Shown here: piece after piece, positions 1 to 8,896 of the stretch
How positions within the stretch are numbered: the first letter of the stretch is position 1
Layout: every line of letters starts with the position of its first letter
From: Flavobacterium beibuense
GTDB taxonomy: Bacteria > Bacteroidota > Bacteroidia > Flavobacteriales > Flavobacteriaceae
Direction: 5' to 3'
Length of the DNA: 64,000 nucleotides
Assembly (NCBI RefSeq): GCF_004151245.1
Contig: NZ_JUIW01000002.1
Span: 248,001-312,000 of the forward strand
Program-made: the position numbers and the translations under genes
The notes under the pieces: generated by a model
What the model saw: the letters and a program-made list of their open reading frames with translations, nothing else
The model's database searches: none
Told to the model about the DNA's origin: nothing

Positions 1-40
1 GTAAGGTTGGTTAATGAAAGCCAAATATAAAATAAACAAT

Positions 41-73
41 AAAAAAAGCCCTGGTAATACAGGGCTTTTTTTA
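41..73. terminator. Rho-independent terminator, probably bidirectional
   Basis: An inverted repeat (AAAAAAGCCCTG / CAGGGCTTTTTT) with a short loop is flanked by an A run on the left and a T run on the right. It can therefore end transcripts from either strand. It lies just past the stop codon of the minus-strand outer-membrane protein gene that ends at 90. Confidence 0.85.
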
Positions 74-89
74 TTGTTTATTACGCTTA

Positions 90-593
90 TTAGAATCTGT
101 AACGTACACCTAAAGCAATATCCGGTCCAAAGTCGTCTTCACGGAAATCATCGGCAAAATAAATCTCAGGTCTAAAGTCTAGAGATAATTGTAATGGTAT
201 ATCAAAGTTGTACTCAATACCAATATCTCCTGCAAGTAGGGCATAGAATCCGCTGTCATCGTCGCCGTCATAATAAGGAGGACGATTATCTTTATCAAAA
301 CTCCATGTTCCAAAACCACCACCTACACCGGCATACCAGTTAAAGCCACCTTCAATGTTCCATACCCATTGGTATAAACCAACAACTTTAAAAGCATCAT
401 AATTATCTGAATCTCTCCATCCTAAGTCTACCTCAAGTCGGTTATTACTGGCTAAAAGACGCTGATATGAAACCTCAAAACCAAATCCGTCATTTTCTCC
501 AAGTCTTAAACCTAAGGCATTTCGCCTATCCTGTGCATTAGTGCTTAATACTAATCCTAGTAGTAAAAAAGCTGATAAAAATAGTTTCTTCAT
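90..593 (-). CDS. small outer-membrane beta-barrel protein
   Basis: The 167-residue product starts with a classical signal peptide (MKKLFLSAFLLLG, cleavage likely after the Ala before Gln21). It continues with alternating hydrophobic/polar strands and many aromatic residues, and ends in Arg-Phe, the C-terminal aromatic typical of outer-membrane barrels. Length and strand pattern suggest a small barrel of the OmpW/OprH or outer-membrane-beta-barrel class. Function is not recognised; no enzymatic motif is visible. A -7-like element (TATATTTG on the minus strand, 619-626) lies just upstream, and the hairpin at 41-73 ends the transcript. It is probably a single-gene unit. That it is a secreted barrel is fairly sure; a more specific name is not possible. 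Confidence 0.8.
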   Translation of the reverse strand: MKKLFLSAFLLLGLVLSTNAQDRRNALGLRLGENDGFGFEVSYQRLLASNNRLEVDLGWRDSDNYDAFKVVGLYQWVWNIEGGFNWYAGVGGGFGTWSFDKDNRPPYYDGDDDSGFYALLAGDIGIEYNFDIPLQLSLDFRPEIYFADDFREDDFGPDIALGVRYRF

Positions 594-694
594 AATGTTG
601 TTTTAGTTATTTATTTAACAAATATACCATGTTGCTTTTTGTAAGAATACTATCTTTTCAAATATTTAACATCTTTGTTTAAGCCTGATTTGGC

Positions 695-1474
695 TTATTC
701 AACATTATAAGAAGACAGAGTTTCTTCCTGATGTTGGCTATAGGATTGAGGAATAGGTAGTTCAATTGTGGGTAAGCTGCTTAAAGCATATTGGGTATTA
801 GTTGAAGTGTGAATCATACCTATGTTTTCTGCATAATACTGTGTTGAGACAACTACATCCTGAGCAGGTAATAATGTATAAGGGAACGGAAAATCAGGTA
901 TAGAAACCTGTACCTGCATATTTAGTTTTACAACACTTGCTTTTACATTATTATATGATTCATTATTTGAAGTAGTAAAGGAAGGATAGCTTTCTCCAGC
1001 CTCAGAAGATAGTGTATAATTAATGGTAATATTAAAACCTTCTAATTGTTGTTGGGTACTTCCGTTTACTGAAGTTAATTGTGTACCGGCTGTTGCATTG
1101 GAGTCAAAAATTATAAAATCACTAATAGTTAAATCTAAAGGGAAATCAGGTATACCGGTATCAACACCGCCACTTAAATATAGTTTACCATCAGTATTTC
1201 TTAGCCCGTTACCTCGTAGTGAAGTAGAATAAAAGCCAATAGGGAATGACTCAGTTTTAAATTTTTTATAAATATTACCGTTAATAGTAGTGTCATTTGA
1301 AATGTATATTGAATCCTGTCCTGTTATTCCCTCCATAGTTATATCATAAACCCAATAATTACCTGTTGATAGAGGGATAGCATTATTTACTCCTGAAACA
1401 GAACTATCATCGTCTGAAGAGCAGGATATTAGGAATAAGCTGAAAATAAGTAGTAAGTAGTGATTTTTTTTCAT
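695..1474 (-). CDS. lipoprotein of unknown function
   Basis: The N-terminus is a lipoprotein signal (hydrophobic stretch then lipobox LISC with the acceptor Cys at about residue 18). Ser/Asp residues follow directly (CSSDDDSS), a composition linked in Bacteroidota to export of lipoproteins to the outer membrane or cell surface. The remaining 240 residues look like a beta-rich soluble domain with many Thr/Ser/Asn and no recognised catalytic motif. I do not recognise the family. A TATTTTTG -7 element on the minus strand (1509-1516) sits about 35 bp upstream of the ATG. It is separately transcribed from the barrel gene downstream, judging from the 101-bp gap. Confidence 0.8.
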   Translation of the reverse strand: MKKNHYLLLIFSLFLISCSSDDDSSVSGVNNAIPLSTGNYWVYDITMEGITGQDSIYISNDTTINGNIYKKFKTESFPIGFYSTSLRGNGLRNTDGKLYLSGGVDTGIPDFPLDLTISDFIIFDSNATAGTQLTSVNGSTQQQLEGFNITINYTLSSEAGESYPSFTTSNNESYNNVKASVVKLNMQVQVSIPDFPFPYTLLPAQDVVVSTQYYAENIGMIHTSTNTQYALSSLPTIELPIPQSYSQHQEETLSSYNVE

Positions 1475-1524
1475 TGTTTTTGGTTGAAATTAGAAGACTA
1501 ATATAAACCAAAAATAGCTACTGA

Positions 1525-2361
1525 TTATTTTTTATTAAAAAGTAACGATGCTATAAGTTCATTGCTTAGTTGGGTCTCCATTTCAAAATACTCCTCTTCA
1601 TCGTTAAGCTGGACTTTTATCTCATCCATATGACGGTATAATTTCCATCTCTTTTTGTGATATTCAAGTGCTGTAAGGTTTTCTATCCAGTCACCGGAAT
1701 TTAAATAAGTAACAGAACCTTTTTTGTTTTCCTTGTTAAGCATTTTAGGTTCATGAATATGTCCGCATACAACATAATCGTATTGATTTTCAATTGCCAG
1801 ATCTGCAGCGATAGTCTCAAAATCAGAAATAAACTTTACAGCTTTTTTTACTCCCGATTTGATTTTTTTTGAAAGGGAATAAGGTTCTTTCCCCATTTTT
1901 ACGAGGCACCAGTTTACAAAACGGTTTAACAGTATAAGGTAGTCATAACCAATACCGCCAAGTTTAGCTATCCATTTGGCATGGTTAACTGAGCTGTCAA
2001 AGACATCCCCATGAAAAAACCATGCTTTTTTATTGTCAAGCTCAAGTACAACCTTATCTACTATAGAGAAGTTTCCTATAGTTGTGTCGCTGAATTTTCT
2101 TAGCATCTCATCATGATTACCAGTAATGTAGTATACACGAGTTCCCTTAGAAGCGAAATCAAGCAGTTTTTTTACTACTTTCATATGTGGTTTCGGGAAG
2201 TAAGATTTTCTGAATTGCCATATATCTATTATATCACCATTTAAGATAAGTGTTTTTGGCTTAATTGTAGAGAGATAAGCCAAGAGTTCTTTTGCATGGC
2301 ACCCATAGGTTCCTAAGTGTACATCAGAAAGAACTACAACATCAACTATTCTTTTTTTCAT
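1525..2361 (-). CDS. UDP-2,3-diacylglucosamine diphosphatase-like metallophosphoesterase (LpxH family)
   Basis: The calcineurin-like phosphoesterase signatures appear in order: DVHLG near residue 13, GDIID near residue 42, GNHDE near residue 81, and GHIHEP near residue 200. These residues bind the two metal ions. The family includes LpxH, which hydrolyses UDP-2,3-diacylglucosamine to lipid X in lipid A synthesis at the inner-membrane face. At 278 residues this is slightly longer than E. coli LpxH (about 240), as is common for the Bacteroidota homologues. No lipid A gene is adjacent, so the assignment rests on the protein alone; a more general UDP-sugar or phospholipid phosphatase remains possible. 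It is divergently arranged from aroC. Confidence 0.8.
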   Translation of the reverse strand: MKKRIVDVVVLSDVHLGTYGCHAKELLAYLSTIKPKTLILNGDIIDIWQFRKSYFPKPHMKVVKKLLDFASKGTRVYYITGNHDEMLRKFSDTTIGNFSIVDKVVLELDNKKAWFFHGDVFDSSVNHAKWIAKLGGIGYDYLILLNRFVNWCLVKMGKEPYSLSKKIKSGVKKAVKFISDFETIAADLAIENQYDYVVCGHIHEPKMLNKENKKGSVTYLNSGDWIENLTALEYHKKRWKLYRHMDEIKVQLNDEEEYFEMETQLSNELIASLLFNKK

Positions 2362-2467
2362 TAAGAATGTTTTATTGCAAAATAGACGGATTAACTTAAA
2401 CTGGTGGTTAATTAAACATTAATTTTAGGTTTTTTGGAATCTGACTTAATTAAGGAGTATAAAACAT

Positions 2468-2475
2468 TAAATTTG
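2468..2475 (+). promoter_or_regulatory. -7 promoter element upstream of aroC
   Basis: TAAATTTG matches the Bacteroidota -7 consensus TAnnTTTG exactly and lies 21 bp before the aroC ATG, giving a short leader. No TTG was found at the usual 17-23 bp upstream, so the call rests on the -7 box alone. Confidence 0.5.
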
Positions 2476-2496
2476 TAAACAAACTATTACTTAATC

Positions 2497-3555
2497 ATGG
2501 CAGGAAATACTTTTGGCAATATATATAGGTTATCATCTTTTGGGGAATCTCACGGAGAAGCAATTGGAGGGGTTATAGATGGATGTCCGCCAAATATAGA
2601 ATTAGACCTTAATGTGATCCAAAAAGAACTTGATCGCAGAAAACCGGGGCAATCTGCAATAGTAACACAAAGAAAGGAAAATGATGAAGTAGAATTTCTT
2701 TCAGGAATATTTGAAGGAAAAACTACAGGTACACCTATAGGGTTCATTGTGAGAAATACAAATCAAAAGTCTAAAGATTATTCTCATATAGCTGATACTT
2801 ACAGGCCATCGCATGCTGATTATGTTTATGAAAAAAAATATGGCATAAGGGATTATAGAGGAGGAGGGAGGAGCTCTGCTAGGGAAACAGTGAGTAGGGT
2901 AGTTGCCGGAGCTATAGCAAAACAAATAATTCCTGATATAAAAATTAATGCATTTGTATCTTCGGTAGGAGATATATTTATAGATAAGCCCTATCAGGCA
3001 CTGGATTTTTCTCTTACTGAATCTAATGATGTTCGCTGTCCTGATTTAGCCACAGCAGAAAAAATGGAAGCTTATATTAAAGAGATAAGAAAAGAAGGAG
3101 ATACTGTGGGAGGCACAATAACATGTGTAATTCAAAATGTTCCTGTAGGACTAGGCGAGCCGGTATTTGATAAACTACATGCAGAGTTAGGTAAAGCAAT
3201 GCTCTCTATTAATGCCGTAAAAGGTTTTGAATATGGAAGCGGGTTTTGCGGAGCTAAAATGAAAGGGAGTGAACATAATGACCTATTTAATACTGATGGA
3301 AGCACGAAATCAAACCTTTCGGGTGGCATACAGGGAGGAATAAGCAACGGAATGGATATTTACTTTAGAGTTGCCTTTAAGCCTGTAGCAACAATAATGC
3401 AGGAACAGGAAACAATTAATAGTAAAGGAGAAGTGGTTAAAATGCAGGGTAAGGGCAGGCACGACCCTTGTGTGGTTCCTAGGGCTGTACCTATTGTAGA
3501 GGCCATGGCTGCAATGGTAATAGTTGATTTTTACTTACTTAGTAAAGTATATTAA
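2497..3555 (+). CDS. aroC: chorismate synthase
   Basis: Chorismate synthase converts 5-enolpyruvylshikimate-3-phosphate to chorismate using reduced FMN, the last common step to aromatic amino acids and menaquinone. The N-terminus carries the family signature ([14 protein letters not shown], about 17-30). The internal basic motif [11 protein letters not shown] (about 120-130) and the C-terminal [18 protein letters not shown] segment are also present. The length of 352 residues is normal. It stands alone, preceded by a -7 promoter box and followed by a 387-bp stretch without an intact gene. Chorismate feeds the men genes found further along in this window, but they are not linked in one operon. 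Confidence 0.97.
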   Translation: MAGNTFGNIYRLSSFGESHGEAIGGVIDGCPPNIELDLNVIQKELDRRKPGQSAIVTQRKENDEVEFLSGIFEGKTTGTPIGFIVRNTNQKSKDYSHIADTYRPSHADYVYEKKYGIRDYRGGGRSSARETVSRVVAGAIAKQIIPDIKINAFVSSVGDIFIDKPYQALDFSLTESNDVRCPDLATAEKMEAYIKEIRKEGDTVGGTITCVIQNVPVGLGEPVFDKLHAELGKAMLSINAVKGFEYGSGFCGAKMKGSEHNDLFNTDGSTKSNLSGGIQGGISNGMDIYFRVAFKPVATIMQEQETINSKGEVVKMQGKGRHDPCVVPRAVPIVEAMAAMVIVDFYLLSKVY

Positions 3556-3565
3556 TTTTGCTTTT

Positions 3566-3741
3566 ATGAAAAACAATTACTTTTTGCTCTATTTTGTGGA
3601 GCTGTTTTTTCTGTAAATGATAAATATCTTATTTTAAGGTTAACTTTAATAGTTACAATCCTTTTATTATTAATTATATTAGGAGAGTTTACTCAAATTG
3701 ATGTAGATAGTAATGTCTCTCAAGTGCAATTAAATGTTTAG
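3566..3741 (+). pseudogene. possible small membrane protein disrupted by a one-base A-run frameshift
   Basis: An ATG at 3566 begins in one frame and stops after 16 codons. Adding a single A to the run after the ATG would join it to an open frame of 59 codons ending at 3741. That virtual product starts MKKQLLFALFCG, has a strongly hydrophobic helix in the middle (about LTLIVTILLLLIILG) and a polar tail, so it resembles a small single- or double-span membrane protein. I do not recognise a family. The slip at a homopolymer suggests a recent pseudogene, a sequencing error, or programmed slippage. Nothing else in the 3556-3942 gap looks coding. Confidence 0.35.
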
Positions 3742-3888
3742 ACTTATCAATCGGCTGTATTTAATGAATATAAATTCAGTAGATGCAGTTCTTACTAAAA
3801 AAATAGTTAAGAATTAATAAAAAGAGTTAATATCTAAATAAAAAAGAGGGTCTAAAGCCAGTTTTTTATTTAATGTAAATAATAACAC

Positions 3889-3918
3889 TTGTTTGATACT
3901 TTTTTTTTATTATTTTTG
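3889..3918 (+). promoter_or_regulatory. promoter of the T9SS cargo gene
   Basis: A TTG at 3889-3891 is followed after 19 bp by TATTTTTG at 3911-3918. This fits the Flavobacterium promoter consensus (TTG, 17-23 bp, TAnnTTTG). The ATG of the secreted protein gene is 24 bp downstream. It is one of the best promoter matches in the window. Confidence 0.7.
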
Positions 3919-3942
3919 AGGTAAAATTATAAAACTATCATC

Positions 3943-5433
3943 ATGAAGAAAAAATTACTTTTAGGAGCAATTTTATTTGCCTCTTTTTTAACGGCAAATG
4001 CTCAAGACAGTTGTGATGCGGCAACAGCTGTAACAACAGGTCAATACAGTGTATCAGCTATTAATGGTGCATATGAGGCAGGTTGTTATGCAGGAAACAG
4101 CCAAAATGCACCTGCAGCTGAGTGGTATGCTTATACTGCAACAGCTAACGGATATTTAACTGTTTCTAGTGCTATTACAGGAAATGCTAATGGAGAGGCA
4201 GGTATAGATACAAGATTGTCTATACTAACAGGTACTTGTGCAGCTCTAGAGTGTTATGGATATAACGACGATGTTGATCCTAATGCTACTACTCCAGACT
4301 ACAGGTCTGAGGCTACTGTACCAGTTGAGTCTGGAACTGTATATTATATTGTATGGGATAACAATTGGCAAAATCAAGCTTTTGTATTTGATGTTACTTT
4401 TACTGCTGCTGATTGTGTTAGCCCAAATGTATTTGGTTTTCAATCGCCTTCAGTAGGAACTGACTCAGCTTCATTAAGTTGGATGGCAGCTCCTGGTTCT
4501 CCCGATTATGATGTTATGTATGGGGCTATTGGTTTTACAACAGACGACACTACAGGAACAACAGTGAGTGTTGATACAAATTCAGCAGATCTTTCAGATC
4601 TTCCTGCTGAAGCTAACTTATGGTATTATGTAAGATCAAACTGTGGTGATTCACAAGGTGACTGGGTTGGTCCTTTTGCTTTAACTTTAGCTGCTGGTCT
4701 TGATTATTCTAATGGCTTTGATGATGCAGCTAACAGAGCTGATGGATTTAGAAATTTAGCAGGATGGGGACTATCTACAGATGAGAATGAAGGTGCTACT
4801 TTGTCACATTCTCCTACAGGTTTCCTTTTTTCAGCTTTAAGTACTACTGGAGCATCTAATTCTTGGATATTAGCTAAGCCGGTTGTTTTAGCAGCAGGGG
4901 AAGAAGTTACTTTTTCTTACTATGCGCAATTATTAACTAATAGTACTACACTAAATGCAACATTAAATGTTACAGTTGGAATGTCTTCTGATATAAGCAC
5001 ACATGATATTGTTGATACTTACACATTTGCAGGTTCAGCTGCTTATGCTAATCATACGTTTACTTATACTGCAGATGTAGCCGGAACTTATTATTTTGCT
5101 TTTAATAATGCATCTGCTCAGGCAACAGGTAATAATTTTATCTTATTAGATACAGTTTTACTTGATTCTAACTTAGGTTCAGAAGATTTCCTTGCTTCTC
5201 AATTCTCTATCTATCCAAACCCTGCATCTGATGTAATCAACATTGCTAATGCTGAAAACATCCTTGTAAACGGTGTGCAGATTGTTGACCTTAACGGACG
5301 TGTTGTTAAGTCTGCTAAATTCAACGGAGTTACTGAAGCTCAAATCAACATCTCTGACTTATCTTCAGGAATGTACTTAATGAATGTATCTTCAGATCAA
5401 GGTACTATAACTAAGAAAATCGTTAAGAAATAA
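3943..5433 (+). CDS. secreted protein with fibronectin-type III-like module and type IX secretion sorting domain
   Basis: The 496-residue product has a signal peptide (about 1-20, ending ANAQ). It is followed by a pre-peptidase-C-terminal or CUB-like beta-sandwich (about 22-150) with paired cysteines, then a fibronectin-III-like segment (about 155-245). Next comes a jelly-roll, choice-of-anchor-like domain (about 250-410). The last 75 residues form a type A T9SS C-terminal domain: YPNPASD, the DLNGRVV strand, LSSGMYLM, and a basic KKIVKK end. Such domains direct export through the outer membrane and are then cleaved. No catalytic motif is visible, so an adhesin or matrix role is more likely than an enzyme. 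It has its own promoter and terminator. The exact function is unknown. Confidence 0.9.
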   Translation: MKKKLLLGAILFASFLTANAQDSCDAATAVTTGQYSVSAINGAYEAGCYAGNSQNAPAAEWYAYTATANGYLTVSSAITGNANGEAGIDTRLSILTGTCAALECYGYNDDVDPNATTPDYRSEATVPVESGTVYYIVWDNNWQNQAFVFDVTFTAADCVSPNVFGFQSPSVGTDSASLSWMAAPGSPDYDVMYGAIGFTTDDTTGTTVSVDTNSADLSDLPAEANLWYYVRSNCGDSQGDWVGPFALTLAAGLDYSNGFDDAANRADGFRNLAGWGLSTDENEGATLSHSPTGFLFSALSTTGASNSWILAKPVVLAAGEEVTFSYYAQLLTNSTTLNATLNVTVGMSSDISTHDIVDTYTFAGSAAYANHTFTYTADVAGTYYFAFNNASAQATGNNFILLDTVLLDSNLGSEDFLASQFSIYPNPASDVINIANAENILVNGVQIVDLNGRVVKSAKFNGVTEAQINISDLSSGMYLMNVSSDQGTITKKIVKK

Positions 5434-5456
5434 TTTCTTATAGTTATAAAAATTAA

Positions 5457-5482
5457 AAGTCCCGCATTTGCGGGACTTTTTT
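5457..5482 (+). terminator. Rho-independent terminator
   Basis: A perfect short hairpin (AGTCCCGCA / TGCGGGACT) is followed by six Ts. It sits 24 bp after the stop codon of the T9SS cargo gene. Confidence 0.9.
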
Positions 5483-5502
5483 ATTTGTTGAAATTTAATA
5501 TT

Positions 5503-5916
5503 TTAAAGAAATTTAGCTTTCATTTCAGGAGTTGGAATCATGCATTCTTCTTTTTTCCCATACCATTTATATCTGTTTCTGGCAATATAGTCATACACTG
5601 AATTTGAAACAGATTTTGGCAGGATTGAAAATGCATTCATCAAAGGATATATACCTCCAAGTTGTACCGCTATTTTAATTGCTGCTTCGGCTTTATAATA
5701 GTAAGCTAAGCCTGGTTCATATAAAATTATTGAGTCTGTTTTAGTTCTGTCAATACCAATATGATTTACAATCTCTTCTCCTAAATCTGATTGTAAGGCA
5801 ACAAACCTGAAGATATCTTTTTTATCACGCTTAATAATAAACTGAACGGTCGAGTCGCATAAGTTACAAACACCGTCAAATAGTATTATTTTTTTATCTT
5901 TTGGTAAGTTTTCCAT
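5503..5916 (-). CDS. DCC-family thiol-disulfide oxidoreductase-like protein (DUF393)
   Basis: The 137-residue protein carries the DCC signature near its start: FDGVCNLCDSTVQF, with the CxxC pair at about residues 17 and 20. The C-terminal RNRYKWYGKK segment is typical of the family. DUF393/YuxK proteins are predicted thioredoxin-fold thiol proteins; their substrates are mostly unknown. It follows mutS2 by only 6 bp on the same strand, so the two are almost certainly co-transcribed. No signal peptide is present, so it acts in the cytoplasm. Confidence 0.85.
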   Translation of the reverse strand: MENLPKDKKIILFDGVCNLCDSTVQFIIKRDKKDIFRFVALQSDLGEEIVNHIGIDRTKTDSIILYEPGLAYYYKAEAAIKIAVQLGGIYPLMNAFSILPKSVSNSVYDYIARNRYKWYGKKEECMIPTPEMKAKFL

Positions 5917-5922
5917 TTTTAA

Positions 5923-8091
5923 TTATTTCTTTTTGGCTTCAACGAGTTCAAGAGATTCAATATCAACTTTTGAAGTAAAAATACCATAGTTTACAGTTGC
6001 TTTATTTTTTTCTATACTGTCAAGAGTACCTACAGCTTTACCGTCAATCATTCTTACCCTGTCGCCAATTTTTAAAATAGCTTTAGGTTTTACAATAGTT
6101 TTTTCCTTAAGTTTCTTTTCTTTTTTCTCTTTACGAATTTCTTCAACCTTTTCTTTAACCTCGATTTCAACCTTCTTTTTAACTACCTCTTTTGCCTTTT
6201 GCTCCTTAACGGTAAGTTTTTTGCGCTTCGAGTTTTCTATTTCAACCATTTTAAGGAATTCGCCTATTAGCTCTTTCTTATTTTTATTGTTGAAGTATTT
6301 CTCACTTATATCGTCAATTTTTTGCCCCATATAGATCAAGCGTTGGTTTGCATCATACAATTCCTGATAGCTTTCAAGTTTTTGCTGGATCTTTGTATTG
6401 ATACTCTCCATTTTTTTACTCTCTTCACGTGCCTTTCCTTCTTCTTCTTTTAGGGTTTGTGAGGTTTTTTCCAGTTTAGAACGCTCTTTTTGAAGATTGG
6501 CAATTGTTTTATCAAAACGTATTTTACCTTTTTCTATTTTCTTTTTTGCTCTGTTGATCAGTCCAAAAGGTATACCATTTTTTTGCGCTACTTCAAAAGT
6601 AAAGGAGCTACCTGCCTGACCTAAAATCAGCTTATACATTGGTTCCAGAGACTTTTCGTCAAAAAGCATATTTGCATTTGTAGCGAAAGGAAGCTCATTA
6701 GCCAGTATTTTAAGGTTAGTGTAATGTGTGGTAATTATACCAAAAGCTTCCCTGTAATAAAACTCTTCAAGAAATGTTTCGGCCAGAGCACCTCCCAGCT
6801 CAGGATCAGAACCGGTACCAAATTCATCAATAAGGAAAAGTGTTTTTTCATTGCATTTCCTTAAAAAGTAATTCATGTTTTTAAGTCGGTAACTATAAGT
6901 ACTAAGGTGATTTTCAATAGATTGATTATCACCTATGTCTGTCATTATCCTGTCGAATAAAAAGGTTTCACTTCGCTCATGAACAGGAATTAATAAACCA
7001 CACTGTAGCATAAGTTGTAATAAACCTATGGTTTTTAATGTAATACTCTTACCTCCAGCATTAGGGCCTGATATTACAATAATCCTGTTTTCCTGTGTTA
7101 ACTCAATAGTTTGAGGAAAAGTAGGTTTACTTTTCTGTTTATTATTCAGAAATAGGATAGGGTGGTAGGCTTCCCTAAAAAATAATCTTTTCTCATTTGA
7201 TATTTTAGGTAGTATACCATTTATTCTGCGGGCATATTTAGCCTTCCCTGAAATAATGTCTATATCCGTTAAAAACTCCTGATAATCTTTCAATAAGGGA
7301 ACATAAGGGCGTACAACATCACTTAATTGCCTAAGGATACGTTTTATTTCCTCTTTTTCTTCATATTCATAGTTATTAAGTTCTCGGGAGTAGCGTAAAG
7401 TGGCTTCTGGTTCTATATAAGTAATACTTCCTGTTTTAGAGCTTCCCAAGATTGAACCTTTAACTTTACGTCTGTACATCGCTAAAACGGCAAGTACCCT
7501 TCGGTTTTCCACGACACTTTCACGAATATCATCAAGATAACCTAAACCGTTATACTGGCTAAGGGCCATGGCAAAGCTCTGATTTATTTTACTTTTTACC
7601 AGATTCATTTCCCGGCGTATATTTTGCAGTTCAGGAGAAGCATCATCCTTTATTTCACCATACTTGTCTATTATTTTGTCAATATTCTTTACTATTTCCT
7701 TAGTGTATTCAACTTCATTGGCTCTCTTATAAAGGGAAGAATAATAGTCCTGAAATTTTTCCAAGAATTTTATAAGAGTATTAGACGTTTCTGATATATT
7801 GGAAATTTTCCTGAATCCTGCAGCTTCAAGATAGCTGTCTTCGATAGAAAGAAACTTGATTTCATTGGCTATTGCTTCAAAGCCATGATTGGGTAGCGCG
7901 TTATTATTATCGAAAGAAGATACGTATTCTGATGTTTGTTGTAAAGAAAGCATTAAGTCCTCCCTGTTTTTGAAGGGAGCAATATTCATTGCTTTTTCTT
8001 TTCCGTTATCTGTTGTACAGCTTGTGGCTACAGCTTCCAGAACGGTATTAAATTCTAAATCTTTAAGGGTTTTATCTGTGATACTAATCAT
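5923..8091 (-). CDS. MutS2-family ATPase without the Smr nuclease domain
   Basis: MutS2 proteins are MutS-like ATPases that act on recombination intermediates or, as shown in Bacillus, on collided ribosomes. The Walker A motif GPNAGGKS (about 342-349) is intact, as are the Walker B segment FLIDEFGTGSDP and a TTHYTNLK region. A long Lys/Glu coiled coil (about 510-660) follows. The C-terminus ends in a KOW-like small beta domain and lacks the Smr endonuclease domain of classical MutS2 (about 780 residues). I chose the ATG at 8091; an in-frame TTG at 8106 lies almost on the expected transcription start. A two-part promoter is just upstream, and the DCC gene follows in the same operon. Confidence 0.88.
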   Translation of the reverse strand: MISITDKTLKDLEFNTVLEAVATSCTTDNGKEKAMNIAPFKNREDLMLSLQQTSEYVSSFDNNNALPNHGFEAIANEIKFLSIEDSYLEAAGFRKISNISETSNTLIKFLEKFQDYYSSLYKRANEVEYTKEIVKNIDKIIDKYGEIKDDASPELQNIRREMNLVKSKINQSFAMALSQYNGLGYLDDIRESVVENRRVLAVLAMYRRKVKGSILGSSKTGSITYIEPEATLRYSRELNNYEYEEKEEIKRILRQLSDVVRPYVPLLKDYQEFLTDIDIISGKAKYARRINGILPKISNEKRLFFREAYHPILFLNNKQKSKPTFPQTIELTQENRIIVISGPNAGGKSITLKTIGLLQLMLQCGLLIPVHERSETFLFDRIMTDIGDNQSIENHLSTYSYRLKNMNYFLRKCNEKTLFLIDEFGTGSDPELGGALAETFLEEFYYREAFGIITTHYTNLKILANELPFATNANMLFDEKSLEPMYKLILGQAGSSFTFEVAQKNGIPFGLINRAKKKIEKGKIRFDKTIANLQKERSKLEKTSQTLKEEEGKAREESKKMESINTKIQQKLESYQELYDANQRLIYMGQKIDDISEKYFNNKNKKELIGEFLKMVEIENSKRKKLTVKEQKAKEVVKKKVEIEVKEKVEEIRKEKKEKKLKEKTIVKPKAILKIGDRVRMIDGKAVGTLDSIEKNKATVNYGIFTSKVDIESLELVEAKKK

Positions 8092-8114
8092 TATAAATTT
8101 CAGCAAATTTTATA

Positions 8115-8147
8115 CAAAAATACTACATATTTAGACTATATGTACAA
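8115..8147 (-). promoter_or_regulatory. promoter of mutS2
   Basis: Read on the minus strand, TTG (8147-8145) is followed after 22 bp by TATTTTTG (8122-8115), fitting the Flavobacterium consensus. The expected transcript start near 8108 leaves a short leader before the ATG at 8091. Confidence 0.65.
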
Positions 8148-8187
8148 CTTTAAAATACCTTTATAAATGCTTTAAAGCGCGAATAAG

Positions 8188-8195
8188 TATATTTG
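8188..8195 (+). promoter_or_regulatory. -7 promoter element upstream of ung
   Basis: TATATTTG matches TAnnTTTG and lies 16 bp before the ung ATG. No convincing TTG is present at the -33 position. Confidence 0.45.
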
Positions 8196-8211
8196 TGAAA
8201 AATAAACAATA

Positions 8212-8877
8212 ATGCAGGTTAAAATACATCCATCCTGGAAAGAAGTTCTGGAAAACGAATTTGAAAAACCATATTTTAATTCTTTAATTAATTTTGTTAA
8301 AGATGAATATACCCATCATACCTGTTATCCAAAAGGGAGTCATATTTTTTCTGCATTTGATCATTGTCCGTTTGATAAAGTAGAGGTAGTGATAATAGGA
8401 CAAGATCCTTATCACGGTCCAGGTCAGGCCAATGGCTTATGTTTTTCTGTTAATGATGGTATTCCTATGCCGCCGTCTTTAATCAATATTTTTAAGGAAA
8501 TTGAAACGGACTTGGGTAAACCATTTCCTCAAACAGGTAATTTAGAACGTTGGGCCGACCAAGGAGTGCTATTACTTAATGCTGTTTTAACGGTTAGACA
8601 GGGAGAGGCAGGGAGTCATCAAGGAAAGGGCTGGGAAACGTTTACGGATGCTGTTATCCAGAAAATTTCCGACGAGAAGAAAGACGTTGTTTTTCTGTTA
8701 TGGGGTGGATTTGCTAAAAAGAAAGGTGCCCGTATTGACAGACAAAGGCATTTAGTACTGGAAACAGGACACCCTTCCCCGTTAAGTGCTAACAGAGGGT
8801 TATGGTTTAATAATAAGCATTTTAGCAAAACGAATGAGTTTTTAAAACAAAAAGAAAAGAAGGAAATTAACTGGTAA
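8212..8877 (+). CDS. ung: uracil-DNA glycosylase, family 1
   Basis: Ung removes uracil from DNA to start base-excision repair. The water-activating motif GQDPYHGP spans residues 63-70 with catalytic Asp65. The second motif HPSPLS starts at His187, the same number as the catalytic His of E. coli Ung. The uracil-contacting LLLN segment is at about 120-123. The 221-residue length is normal for the family. It has its own -7 box and converges with the transglutaminase gene, leaving only 4 bp between the two stop codons. Confidence 0.97.
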   Translation: MQVKIHPSWKEVLENEFEKPYFNSLINFVKDEYTHHTCYPKGSHIFSAFDHCPFDKVEVVIIGQDPYHGPGQANGLCFSVNDGIPMPPSLINIFKEIETDLGKPFPQTGNLERWADQGVLLLNAVLTVRQGEAGSHQGKGWETFTDAVIQKISDEKKDVVFLLWGGFAKKKGARIDRQRHLVLETGHPSPLSANRGLWFNNKHFSKTNEFLKQKEKKEINW

Positions 8878-8896
8878 CTAACTATTCTAAAGTTAG
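8878..8896. terminator. short hairpin between convergent stop codons
   Basis: CTAACT and AGTTAG form a 6-bp stem with a 7-base loop exactly at the ung / transglutaminase junction. There is no T run, so this is a weak candidate for ending either transcript. Confidence 0.3.

Noticed and set aside
8092..8106. TTG start of mutS2, five codons upstream
   Set aside because: The promoter at 8115-8147 would start the transcript almost at this codon; the ATG at 8091 gives a usual MutS2 N-terminus.
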